From NCBI RefSeq assembly GCF_963583255.1, contig NC_084817.1, forward strand, positions 16,188,121 through 16,252,120: a stretch of DNA of 64,000 nt, written 5' to 3'. This DNA is from Pyrus communis (lineage: Eukaryota; Streptophyta; Magnoliopsida; Rosales; Rosaceae). The stretch's first letter is position 1. Every line of letters starts with the position of its first letter. The position numbers and the translations under genes were made by a program. The notes under the pieces are model-generated. The model saw only the letters and a list, made by a program, of their open reading frames with translations, ran no database searches and was not told the DNA's origin. Of the stretch, positions 49,701-60,799 are shown in pieces.

Positions 49701-52474
49701 GAGTGTGATAAAGTCAGCCCTTATAAAAAGGGGTTCTTATATCAAAGCTAATTCTGAGTATGCTACTTTCTATGAACTAAGTATCAATTATTGCTTTCTA
49801 TTGCAATAATATACTAATTTTCATGTATGTTCTTGCTCCTCGTTTGATTGTCATTAGAATCTATTTGACTTTTGTCTTTGGTTGTTAATTTTCAATGTAG
49901 TCATTTGACTAGATGAAGTACTCATTATTTATTCCTTCCTTTCACGACAGAAAGATTACTCTGGTTGGACTTCGCCGACTTTTGGAGGAAGATCTTCAGC
50001 TTCAGAAATATACTCTTGACTCCTTTAAGAAGTTTATAAGTCAGCAACTAGACGAGGTAAGATAATTTTTTTTTTAGAGGCATCTTGAAATTCTAGAAGT
50101 GAATACGTCTATCGGTGTAGTCATACTTTGCATATATTCTCCTTTTTAGGTTCTAGAATCTTGTGAAAATTCTGAACCTGCAACTACTGCCAAGAAAAAT
50201 GTTCAGAGGAGTGCTCAGAGAAAAGCATCCACTAAGGTGAGAAGCGATGAGAGTTTTGGTTCTTCAGGTAATGAAAGTAGCGAGGAAGAAGATGAAGTAA
50301 AACCTAAAAGAAAAACTGCTCCAAAAGGAAAGACGCAGAAAAGTGCTCAGAGAAAAGCATCCACTAAGGTCAGAAGCGATGAGAGATCTGGTTCTTCAGA
50401 TAATGAAATTAGTGAGGAAGAAGATGAAGTAGAACCTAGAAGCAAAAGTGTTCCAAAAGGAAAGATGCAGAATATGGACAGCCTTAAGAAACGGAAAATA
50501 ATGGCTAAGGAGACTAACGTCTCTGGAAAGAAGAGGATCAAGCCTCCTCAGAAAGACCCAGAAGAAAAAAGTGATGCAGAAGACAGTGGAAATGTCTCTG
50601 AAGATGACCATTCTCAGTCATCTGCCGAAAAACCTGTAAAGGTAATTACTTTGTATGTTTCTCAAGTCTGAACCATAAAAGTAGGCTATGTCTATTATTG
50701 AATCATACTATTTGTCAATTGTAGAAGAAAGAAGTTTCAACAACACCTGCATATGGGAAATGTGTGGAGCATCTACGATCAGTTATCAAAGCATGTGGAA
50801 TGAGGTTTTTCATCTATGACTCTAAGCATATTAAGACTTGTATCCTGGTCATTGTTACTTTATGATGTTTATTATCTGTTCTACAGCGTTGCCCCCTCAG
50901 TATACAAGAAAGTCAAGCAGGTGCCTGAGAATAAACGTGAAGCGCACCTGATAAAGGAGTTAGAGGAGATACTCGCTAGAGAAGGATTATCTGCACATCC
51001 CTCTGAGAAAGGTGAGTATTTAAATGTAGCCTTTAATGGTGATACTTGCAATACCAACTGTGGGTATGATTTGATCTAATTTATCCAGCTGTTATAAAAA
51101 GTAAACTTTGCTAGGTTTCATCTAGGAATTTGGTTTAGGATTAACATGGAAGTTGTGATGCACAATGTTACGTGAAGTCTTTGTAAACGCTGAATCATAA
51201 TCATTGGTTTGTCCTTCTCATCTTCACATGTATGGCAATGTCAATCCCCATGGATGGCATCGGGTTGTGTGGATTCGGATGAGCTCTCAATGAGTTAGGG
51301 ACTGATAGCATTGATTGGGTTGCATATGTTGACCCACATATGTTGATTCTTGAGTATACAAAGAAATACAATGAATACATTCAGTGGGTCCTCTGGTTCT
51401 CTGTGATTGTTCCTACTTGTTTGCCTGAAAATACCTTAGAAATTATTCTTGCAAGTGTAAATCATTCTCCATGGTGGTGTGGTTTCACCATACATCTTTT
51501 ATCCTGACTTTGTCACACTTGTAAGGATTCATACCGTCTATTACCTCATTTCAGAAATCAAGGAAGTCAAAAAGAAAAAGGAAAGGGCAAAAGAGCTCGA
51601 AGGCATTGACATGAGTAACATTGTAACAAGTTCACGTAGAAGGTCCACTACTAGTTTTGTGCCTCCTCCAAAGCCCCAAATACCAGTTGAAAGTGAATCT
51701 GATGATGCTGAAAGTTCAGATGATGACAATGATGAAGATGACGACAGTGACAAGGAAGAGAATGAGGTTGAGGACGAGGACAATGGGGATAATGGTAATA
51801 GTGATAGCAACCATAGTGACAAGGGTAAGTGTTAATTCAAGAACTTCAATGTCATTTACTGCTATTATGAATGGAAACTAGGGTTATGAGGATGAGAATT
51901 TTATGATTTACGGTGCTTCTGCAGTGTTACCTATGCATTCATTATGCACTTGTCAAGGTCAAATCATTACGGTTTGTGGCTTCCATGTTTTACCAAGGAT
52001 TCTAGCATTTATTTATTAACCAAAACTGATACGATCGTTAACGTCCTACATTTGGAGCTAATGAGGTATTCAATGTCAATTAATGTTTAGTCCCTGCGCG
52101 CGGATGTATTTTTCATCAAGTTCTTGCTCAACCTCCATTTAATACAATAAATCTCTGTATTCTGTTCATGAATCAGAGTTGTGTAATACGGTTCACAGAG
52201 TAAACTTCAGAAAAAAGGAAGTTAGGATATCTCGAGTTTAGAGGGCATGCAGGGAAGAATTACATCACAGCATCACAATGTTTCTTTTACATTGAGCAGA
52301 TTAAACGTGTATTGGAAAGTCGTACGATGCAAGTTCAAATGTTTATCTTGGTGGTGGTAGTATATGTGCAATTCTTGGATTTGCTCTCTTTAGTTAACAT
52401 CATTGGATTCATATGAAGTCATTCTGACAAACTTTTCCTTTATTTATGCAGATGAAGCTGATGACAGCGATTAA
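46763..52474 (+). CDS. HIRIP3-like histone chaperone with CHZ region, 539 aa
   Basis: Nine exons (46763-46875, 47964-48069, 49453-49757, 49951-50056, 50150-50641, 50725-50804, 50887-51011, 51555-51824, 52452-52474) join in frame to 1620 nt. Two DEK-C-like helical repeats are visible: residues about 10-72 ([17 protein letters not shown]) and 142-210 ([17 protein letters not shown]). A Lys/Ser/acidic linker contains a 44-residue tandem duplication. The C-terminal part (about 385-475) has [14 protein letters not shown] and [17 protein letters not shown], which match HIRIP3/CHZ proteins, then an acidic tail. Family knowledge: HIRA-interacting protein 3 binds H2A-H2B type histones in the nucleus. 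I recall Arabidopsis At1g44780 as the counterpart. Intron 2 (1.4 kb) contains unrelated sequence. Confidence 0.87.
50210..50473 (+). repeat. 132-bp in-frame tandem duplication in exon 5
   Basis: Two units start at 50210 and 50342. Each encodes a 44-residue block with [14 protein letters not shown], an acidic SEEEDEV and PKGK. The two DNA copies are very similar at their 5' ends and diverge later, pointing to a fairly recent duplication of a charged linker. Confidence 0.9.
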
Positions 52475-53510
52475 ATTTTAAACTGTTTATGTACAATGTC
52501 GAGTCAGTATAGCCTTCTCTGATATTTCTTATGGGTGTGGGATAAATAGCAGTAATGAAGTTGAACCAACAACTTTTGAGTTATATCAGCAAATAACCTT
52601 ATCAATCTTACTGCCAAAACAGCTCTTTGCACATCAGAAGTAGGGATGATGATTCTTTCAACAAATTGCTTTCATCGGGTAGTTAAAGCCAACGCCCATC
52701 TTGCTGCAGTTGGCATAAAACCGTTCTTGGATTGAGCATACTAGAGAGGAACATCCGACAAGCATTTCCCCAACTTCATCTACTTTTAATGATATGTATT
52801 GCGACTTCTTTGCTCCATTTTGATGCTAAGGTACATTGCTGTAATGTTCAATTTACCGAATCTGTAAGATTGATTGTTATCGCGGTTAATGTGAAATGCA
52901 AGCTGTTGTGATGTATTATTAGCTCTGATTCTCCGTGCTAGTGGAATAATTGCCTTACTCCAGTTGATGCAATTTAAGAGTAATCACCCATGGAGGATAT
53001 CTTTTCTTCTCCTGTTTGAGATCAACGTCTGTAACTAACGCCCCAATGTCGTAAACTTGTTTGTTTATGGTCCTGGGTGTAAATTGGTTCAATCCAGTTT
53101 AGGGACCAATTCGATCATGTTTTTCGTACGATTTCTGTGTCGTGCAAAATTTGCGGTTCACCGTGATTGTTACAACTTTGCCTGAAAATACCTGAATTTA
53201 GTCAAATATCCAGTGTCAATTTACACTCAATGGTGAACCACGATGACAGCAGTGAACGGGACAAGTTCGTTCTCATTGTCCAGCGGAACCTTCAAGATAA
53301 ACCGGTTGCCCTACTATCTGAGTCTCGTCATGCAGACCAATTCAACATGAACAAGAGTTTACAAATGAGGAATTGTTGATGATGGACATCAAAGTGCCAT
53401 CCAAAAGCAATCGAAAGGCGAAACAATGTTTTATCAGACTACATGTTCTGGTAACAGATTCATATAATTGTTATGCCAGGGGACCTGTAAAATCATAAAG
53501 CTTCTTGGCC
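52475..53510. other. Convergent 3' ends of the HIRIP3-like and GGCT genes
   Basis: Both 3'UTRs should fall here, facing each other about 1 kb apart. No additional gene or clear repeat was found. Confidence 0.45.
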
Positions 53511-55729
53511 TCATGTTGAAGTCAGCTCCCTCTCCGACAGGATGCGCCTCACTTCGTTTGCAAGGTCCAATACATGTTTGTCTTTGCATCCTGCGGCAAG
53601 AAAATTAAAGGGCTAAAAACGAAAGCAAAGAAAGAAGAACTTCGAAGAAATGGAGAAGCATGGAGATCTAAAATGACTGGATAAACAAATTACGGGGTAC
53701 CAAACCCGGAGAGAACCTTACCTAGTTGAAGAAGTGCCTCTTCAAGGCGGAAAAGGTAGTCTCGATTAGGCCCCGAGGGGCCTTCAGCCTGAACAATTTG
53801 TCTGCAGATATATAGGAAAGGATGCATCAGGGTCAATACCATTTTTTCTTTCTATGAATGGCAACCGATCAAGGAATTAGGCATAAAAGCTAATGTATCT
53901 TATCATTCAGATTTTCAGCGAGGCAGATTTCACGAAAACAGAAACAAGCTACTCCTACTCGCATTTAATTCTCGACTACTCATATTCAAAGTTTAGCCCA
54001 GTAGCTGCATTATAGATGTTTTCTACTACATCAATCTAGATAAACATGAAGCGATGAGATTTACATACTTGGCAATCTCTTCGGTGGATGCAGGACCCAA
54101 GTAGTTCACATTATGTTTCTTGTCCGGAGAGGCGATGTATCTAAATAGTGACAATGTCAGTTCTGAACTGGTTGCACCAAATGCAAAAATACATGTACGA
54201 AGATGCAGAAAGTTCTTGTTGATTTTCACTACTTACACCATTACACCTGAAACAGCTGCAGATGTCGCCATTGGATCCTGAGAGAAATTTCTATATTTTG
54301 CTTAACAAACAAAAACGATAAAAATGCTAGAGAACACGCTACAAGGGGATCTTACGCTTACGGTGAAGAAATCAAGATAAGCCTTCTTGTCATACTGCTT
54401 CTCCCTCACTTCTAAATACTGTGTTACAACGCCATAAATCAAGTTCTGTTTCGAGATATTAATTGCTACTTGAAAACAAGAGAAATGGAACAAGGTGTGA
54501 ATTGTGAATGAGCAAATTTCACAAGGTCACCATTGGGGGAGCCAAACAACAAGTGACAAGGATAAAATGATATATTCTGGATCGGAACATAGTCTTGCAA
54601 TTTCAAGCCCCGAAAGAACTGGACCTAATGCCACAGATTCGATACATTGACAACCAATAAATTGCAGCAGAACAGAGAGTGCCGAAAGATATAACTTGGA
54701 ACCTTGAACAATCTTAGTAAAGGAAATGCAGCCACAAAAAACATGTGCACAACACCAAGAGAGCAACAGATACTAGCAAAAGAACCAATTTAACATCAAG
54801 ATAAACTTTTTAAGATAAAAGAAACTACCGTTATAGCAACTTCTTGATCTTCCTTGTTTGAGATCTTGTAGGCAACTCCCCACTGCAAAATCACAAGATA
54901 AGGGAGATTAACAATAAAATTACACGACAAATTGATAATTCCAACACAAAATGAAATTGATACACCACCGCACATTTCTTTCTTTTAAAAAAAATTGATG
55001 TTCTAAACTACTCTAATCTGCAGTGACGACGGCCTCGTAAACACCACCACATTACTAAACTGAATATCTGGTGTATTCAACAATAGGGAGACATGTAAAC
55101 ACAAGCAACCATTACAAAAGAAATTATGTATCTTCGATCCAAAAGACTAATAGCAAAATACCAAATTGAAAAACAAAAACTCCAAGTAGTTTTGAACTTG
55201 TTGGAACCGCAACTTACACAGACTTCTCCTTCTGCAGGTTCCAATGTGACTGTTCTTCCTGGATATTCAGGCGTCCCTCTGTGGTCCGTACTGCCTAATA
55301 AAAACAGACCCACCAACGCAACTTTGAACAGATTGCAGAAAACATTAATATATCTATATACATACATACATATATACATATATTATATGTAGAGAGCCGG
55401 GGAGATAGAGAGAGACCTTGGTGGAAGACACGGCGATAGCCTTTGATGAAGCCGACGAGGCGCTCATCGTAGTTAAAACCAGCCTTCCAGATAAGAGAGC
55501 CATACCCAAATACCCATATCGGCGATATAGCCATTTTTGAGCTTTTCGGATCAAAATTCTTCCTCAGCTCGTCACTTCCTCCACAGCAGGAGGAGAAGTG
55601 GACTACAGGGAGTTGGGTAAAGCGCTGATGCAACCTTGTTTTTGTCTTTCGGGTAAATAAAGATGATGCGATCGGAGAGCGGAGAGGAGAAGGAATAAAG
55701 AGGGACATGGTTTCGAGCGCCTGTGCCAT
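53511..55729 (-). CDS. GGCT2;3: ChaC/GGCT2-type gamma-glutamylcyclotransferase
   Basis: Eight minus-strand exons (55729-55417, 55294-55218, 54882-54829, 54418-54362, 54277-54237, 54140-54069, 53801-53722, 53590-53511) join in frame. They give 257 residues from the upstream ATG, or 192 from the ATG at 55534. The fold markers are present: FGYGSL (substrate loop), [27 protein letters not shown] with the expected catalytic Glu in VRE (residue 89 of the short form), NYLGPA and [11 protein letters not shown]. By family knowledge it cleaves cytosolic glutathione to 5-oxoproline and Cys-Gly. The extra 65 N-terminal residues are Ser/Thr/Arg-rich and could be a plastid signal, while the family core begins at WVFGYGSL. 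Both starts are plausible. Confidence 0.9.
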
Positions 55730-56607
55730 CTACATCTACTTACCAATCTCATTTTTAGCTTCTAATGGAAAATTGCCACGTCCTTAGTACAAATTTTGCA
55801 TTGTAAAATGTGCATAAAACTTGGAGAAGGTCTTGCATGCCACGAGTTTACTGACATGTAGCATTTTGTACCAATAATAAGAAGATATGTATTAGTTTTT
55901 CTCACATGTCTGTTTGTTACTGACACGAAACGACACGTAGTGATAAATCCCTACGACACAAGTTCTCTAAAACTAGGACAATGCTATTCATGTCATTTTT
56001 TTTTTAAGGAAAGCAATTTTTGTGTGTAGTATAGCATCATATTGGGAGGAATCTTAACAACTGTGTAACGCAATTTTGGTGCCTCAATAGTAGAATCAAA
56101 CTAAATCAAACCATTTAATAACCGATTTGATTCGGTTTTCCGTCATATGAAATTAAGCAAATACTATAGATTCTTTTACATGTATCAATTAAAAGGAACT
56201 TCATAAAGATGGAGGTGTTTTGAGAGGGAGATTCGAAGACATGTTCTCTAATGCAATGATAGATATGTTCTTATTCACTTGAACTATAAATTTCTTGTAC
56301 AATTCGACATTAAAATTAAATTATATAAAAAAAAAATCTCAATCTTAAAGTTCACAAAAAACTCCATGATTAGTGAAGGTAGGTTTGAGACCACCAAGGC
56401 CCTTAGTGGAAAATGAGCGTGTTTAACTAGAGTCCCTAGCAAAATTAGCTTCTTGGTAAGCATGTGAAACTTTTATGTCAAAAGATGAGCATATAAAATA
56501 TGTAAACTTTTCCGTGTTAAGTTATATGTCCGCTTTTCTTGTTAGCCCATATAACACCCTTATTTTTTTTTTAGTTTGATAAGGTTTCCAATTCGTTTCA
56601 ATACATA
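55730..56607. other. Upstream side of the GGCT gene
   Basis: It contains the presumed promoter of the minus-strand gene. The rest is AT-rich DNA without a recognised gene or element. Confidence 0.4.
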
Positions 56608-57110
56608 AAAGGTTCTAAAAGATGCTAGGAGTTAGGCGCTAATCGGACAATGAGTTAGGGCCCTAGCGCTTAAGCGGCAGGCGGGGATCCAGGCAGATTT
56701 AAGTAATTTTATTATATATCATATAAATAAGTGCCTATTTATATGTAAAAAAATTACATAATTGTGTTGGAATATATAAATTGCAAAATTAAATGACATA
56801 AGATTATAAAGTATTAGAACATACTGATAACATGGGGGAAAAATCATTTAATGAGGGTTCATTCAAGTATTCAACAAGTCTCTTATATTTTATTGAAAAA
56901 AATAAAATGCAAAATGAAAGGTATCGTTTTTCTGTCTAAGTGAGAGTTACGACCTAAGCAGGTGCCTAGGCGGGGACCTAGTTGGGCTAGGCAGACGTCT
57001 AAGCAAGTCTATACACCATATCTTAATTTTCAAACGTCTAGAGATTAATCGGAGGGGTGGCCAGCTGCCTAGCACCTAGACGGCACTAGGGCGGGGATTT
57101 TGAGAACAGT
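56608..57110 (-). mobile_element. Second full copy of the CCTAGG-rich element (minus)
   Basis: It is inverted relative to 43114-43596. It starts aaaggttctaaaagatgc and ends ggggattttgagaacagt, length 503 bp. The flanking 9 bp (caatacata and ggatacatg) agree at 6 of 9 positions, fitting an old 9-bp duplication. Both ends carry CCTAG/CTAGG words. Confidence 0.7.
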
Positions 57111-57871
57111 GGATACATGTATATATTTTTTTTAAAAGAATAATATGAATTAGGCGAGTCGAGCTACGCATAAGGCTTGGTGGTTGGACTTCCAGTTAAA
57201 AGTGTACTATCTTAGTTTAGGAATTCACCTTAGGTCGAAATTCCAATTAATCTTCAAGATTTTCTGTGGTGCTTACTTCAGACCACAGTAGAATTTTGTT
57301 ATCCATGTGTTGTTACAATTTCAAACCTAGCTAGGTTGACTTTTTAGATATAACAAGCAAAAACATTCCCCGGATAAATTGAAAAACAAAAGAACAAACT
57401 GAAGAGAGAAAGAGAAAAATTGGAAAACAGAGACAACCTACGATGTAGGCAAACGTATATTTCCCTCTGGATCCGGATTCTCTCTCCTCCCCTCTATTTA
57501 CCTCCTATTTGAACTCTCAAAATTATACCGCACACACATCATGGGTTGCCTTCTTTATTGAGAGAAAAAGAGAAAAGAGAGAAATAAATAGTGGAAATGT
57601 GAGGAGAGAGAATCTAACTCTCTACCCTCATTCTCAAAGGTACGTTCAAAATTACACATTTTCGGATGAAGTCTCACTTGTTTCCATGAGGATGATTTGA
57701 TGCTAAATCCACCTTTAATTTGTTGCAAGGTGTTTAAATTCGAATTTTATCCCTTACATAAAATTCCTAGAAGATAGAACAAAAAAAGAAAAACAAAATA
57801 CAATATCACTTAAGGAGATCTTGAAAATTGTAATTAAACCTCCATGGGATTAATCTTGGACATAGTACTTT
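57111..57871. other. 3' side of the UMAMIT gene, with repeat relics
   Basis: A ggatccggattctctctcct stretch (57471) and a purine-rich gagaggaga-type stretch (57600) look like a decayed MITE. No gene is present. Confidence 0.35.
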
Positions 57872-59853
57872 TCATGATTCTTGTGCTTTGATTGGAACCT
57901 TGAAGTCCCCAGCAGTTCCAGTAGTACTATCCTTAGTGTTGTCATCCACAGTTATCGATGACCTATTACTGTCCGTGATTGGCAATTCATGAGCAACAGC
58001 TTTCTCGTCTTTGATCAATAAGGCAGAGGTTGTAGGATCTTTGCTTTTACCCCAAACAACAGCATAGAGGCCGATGACTATGAGAATAGTTCCAAGTATA
58101 CTGCAATACAACAAAAGAAAAATAACACGCAACACTAGGGTTTAGGGTTCATTTTGTTGGAAGAGATCCTGAGTGACGACTATTCTTGAATTAAAATAGA
58201 TCGTAAATATTAATTTGTAGCTAATCATGTATATACCTTCCGAGGCGGACTTGCTCAGCTAAAATGATGGCAGCTAGAGCGGCGGTGATGATCATGGCCA
58301 GTGGGCTGAAAGCTGTCACGAAAACTGGACCTTGTTCCTTCATCACAATACCTTGCACATAATATGCAATTCCAGAGCAAACTATCCCCTATTCACAATA
58401 AGATTCATTTTGTCAAACAACTTTGCAACAGTCCCAACAAGGAATTAAAGTTGGTAATTAGCTTGTACTAGTTGATTTATATGATGATATTTTGTTACTC
58501 ACAGAGTAAGCAGCGGCAAGAAGCCTGTAGTCCCAGCCTATAACCCAAACACTCATGCTGTGTTCGACTACGAACGTGGCTATGGCCCCTTCCATTGCAC
58601 CCATTAAACATATAAAAGCAGTGAGAGAGAGCTCGGCTGGGTATAGCTTTAGTGTGAAAGACTGCACCAAACATACAATAATAATGTTCAAATTAGTTCA
58701 CAAGGAATAAACATTTGAGTCTTGCTAAACGTACGACAAGGTAGCTACTCACTTGTACAATGAAGAAGCCGGACCAACCGCAACAACGGGCTAGGAGCAT
58801 CATAGTGCCGGTGACCCAATGTTGTTCGCCGGATGTGGTGCTGGTGTGGTGGCTTTGTCCTTGTCCACTTATAAATTCAATGATGGGACCTTTGTACCAT
58901 GTCATCACCATCGCTCCGGTGACTGTGATTGCAGTCCCGATCACCTTTGCTACACTAGGCAGCTTCTTGAAATTGACTTTTTCTAACCTAAATATTGGAA
59001 TAATGACCTTAATTAGTGCATGTTAATAATTTAAATACATTAACTAATTGCATATCTTCTTGTGAGAAATTTTGCTCCAACACGCGCGTTTTATATGTAA
59101 TCCAACTTTGCTAGTGCATGATGCCGTAGACGATTGTGATAAAAATTATATAATGACAGGTTAATTATGAAGTTTTACCTGAAAATAAGTGCAAAAATGA
59201 AGGTAATGGCAGGGAGGATATTAGCAGTGGCAGATGCAAATGTTGCTGAGGTATATGTCATTCCCACAAAGTACAAGTTCTGAGCAAAAACAGGCCTGCA
59301 GGAAGTGATCATTACGTGAAAATGATAATTCTCTCTCAAAATTCAAATACTAATAACTTAAAATCTAGCCATGTAAAATTAAATTCGTTGTGTTTCTGGA
59401 GTTGCGTGTATATAACAAAATACTACATGTTTTAGTGACTTACTCGAGAAAACCAAGCACCATTATTCTTAGGAAGATCCCCAGAGTCATTTTTGGCCTT
59501 ATTTTCCTGTAAAAGGAGTTGAAATCAAACAGTAAGTTCAAGTAATAACAACATATATAATTAGTTTAATTAGGTAAAACAATCCATATTATATATATAT
59601 GCATGCATGTATGCATGCGCATATATGGGAGAGAAAGAGACCTTTCAAGAACAAGTGCGAATGGTGCAATAACAGCGAAGGCAATCAAATGCCTGTATAC
59701 AGAAAGAACAAAGTGATTGATGCCACGCCTCAAACCAACCATGCTGAGAATATACATTCCTGCATATCCAAATTGCAAAGAAACCATAGCCACGTAAGGC
59801 TTTATCTTGTGAAGAAAGAGACCCAATTTTCCTGTTGCACTTTGGTCTCCCAT
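57872..59853 (-). CDS. UMAMIT18: UMAMIT/nodulin MtN21-type transporter, 388 aa
   Basis: Seven minus-strand exons (59853-59642, 59506-59444, 59295-59179, 58987-58753, 58661-58503, 58388-58237, 58100-57872) join to 1167 nt. The protein has about ten hydrophobic segments in two EamA halves. It begins near KIKPYVAMVSLQFGYAGM and includes EPVFAQNLYFVGMTYTSATF, GTAITVTGAMVMTWYKGP and GIAYYVQGIVMKEQGPVFVT, with a hydrophilic Ser/Thr/Asp-rich tail. The start MGDQSATGKL was chosen over an in-frame ATG 27 nt upstream because family members begin just before the first membrane helix. The family exports amino acids at the plasma membrane. The UMAMIT18 (SIAR1) label rests on sequence feel and gene order; UMAMIT19 is the alternative. 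Confidence 0.88.
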
Positions 59854-60197
59854 CTTTATTTTTCTGTCACACACACACACACACTCTCTTTCTCTAACCT
59901 TCTCGTACGATTTACTTGTACTTCTCTTCTATGCTTGCATGCCAACACTAAAACGAGAAAGGCCCTTTTTATAGAGAACCCAAAAGGCAATAATAATTAA
60001 GACAAGCCTAAGTACTGCTTCTACGTTCTACATGCCCAAGCACTAATCTTTGGATCGATTACCTTTATCCATTAGCAATAAACAAACCTTATTCCAAGAA
60101 ATTACAGTCATTGTAGAATCTTATGTGGATTCCTATACGAAAATCAGGTGTCACCTTTTTATTGGGGGCCTACATCCGATAAGTAGAAATTCGGATC
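59854..60197. promoter_or_regulatory. Upstream region of the UMAMIT gene
   Basis: An (AC)n tract at 59867-59883 lies in the probable 5'UTR just before the ATG. A TATA-like cctttttatagagaac on the minus sense is seen near 59965-59980. The TRIM insertion begins about 340 bp from the start codon and may affect the promoter. Confidence 0.4.
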
Positions 60198-60794
60198 TGT
60201 AGTATCCCACATCGCCCGTGAGGGCGTGGTCTTTGGGCCTTATATATCCATGCCCAGAGCTTTAACTTCAGAGAGGCCTTTTGTGGGCTACGGTCCACAA
60301 GAACAAAACCGTGCGGTAGCTGGGTGGCTGCGACATAGTCCAGGCCCAGAATGCCAAAGCGGACAATATCCGAGAGGTTGGAGGCTGGGATGTGACAATT
60401 TGGTATCAGAGCCAGACTCACGGCCGTGGTGTGCCGACGAGGACGTCGGGCTCCCTAAGGGGGGTGGATTGTAGTATCCCACATCGCCCGTGAGGGCGTG
60501 GTCTTTGGGCCTTATATATCCATGCCCAGAGCTTTAACTTCAGAGAGGCCTTTTGTGGGCTACGGTCCACAAGAACAAAACCGTGCGGTAGCTGGGTGGC
60601 TGCGACATAGTCTAGGCCCAGAATGCCAAAGCGGACAATATCCGAGGCCTGGACTATGTCGCAGCCACCCAGCTACCGCACGGTTTTGTTCTTGTGGACC
60701 GTAGCCCACAAAAGGCCTTTCTGAAGTTAAAGCTCTGGGCATGGATATATAAGGCCCAAAGACCACGCCCTCACGGGCGATGTGGGATACTACA
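60198..60794 (+). mobile_element. TRIM retrotransposon with a broken 3' LTR joined to an inverted LTR
   Basis: The 5' LTR, 60198-60397 (200 bp), runs from tgtagtatccc to gggatgtgaca. A primer-binding site matching the initiator Met-tRNA end follows (tggtatcagagcc, 60401-60413), then about 45 bp, a purine tract (aaggggggtgga) and a second LTR from 60470. The second LTR stops at about 60646, after cggacaatatccgag, and is joined to an inverted LTR piece ending gggatactaca at 60794. The composite is flanked by GGATC on both sides (60193-60197 and 60795-60799). It has no coding capacity, as is normal for TRIMs; no 5S rRNA-like segment was seen, so it is not Cassandra. Confidence 0.85.
60401..60413 (+). 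promoter_or_regulatory. TRIM primer-binding site
   Basis: tggtatcagagcc, 3 bp after the 5' LTR, is complementary to the 3' end of initiator methionine tRNA, the usual primer of plant LTR elements. Confidence 0.85.
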
Positions 60795-60799
60795 GGATC

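Noticed and set aside
51541..51822. 93-codon Ser/Leu-rich minus-strand frame
   Set aside because: It is antisense to the acidic tail exon of the HIRIP3-like gene.
60198..60397. Cassandra-type TRIM
   Set aside because: Cassandra LTRs carry a 5S rRNA-like segment; none was found here.
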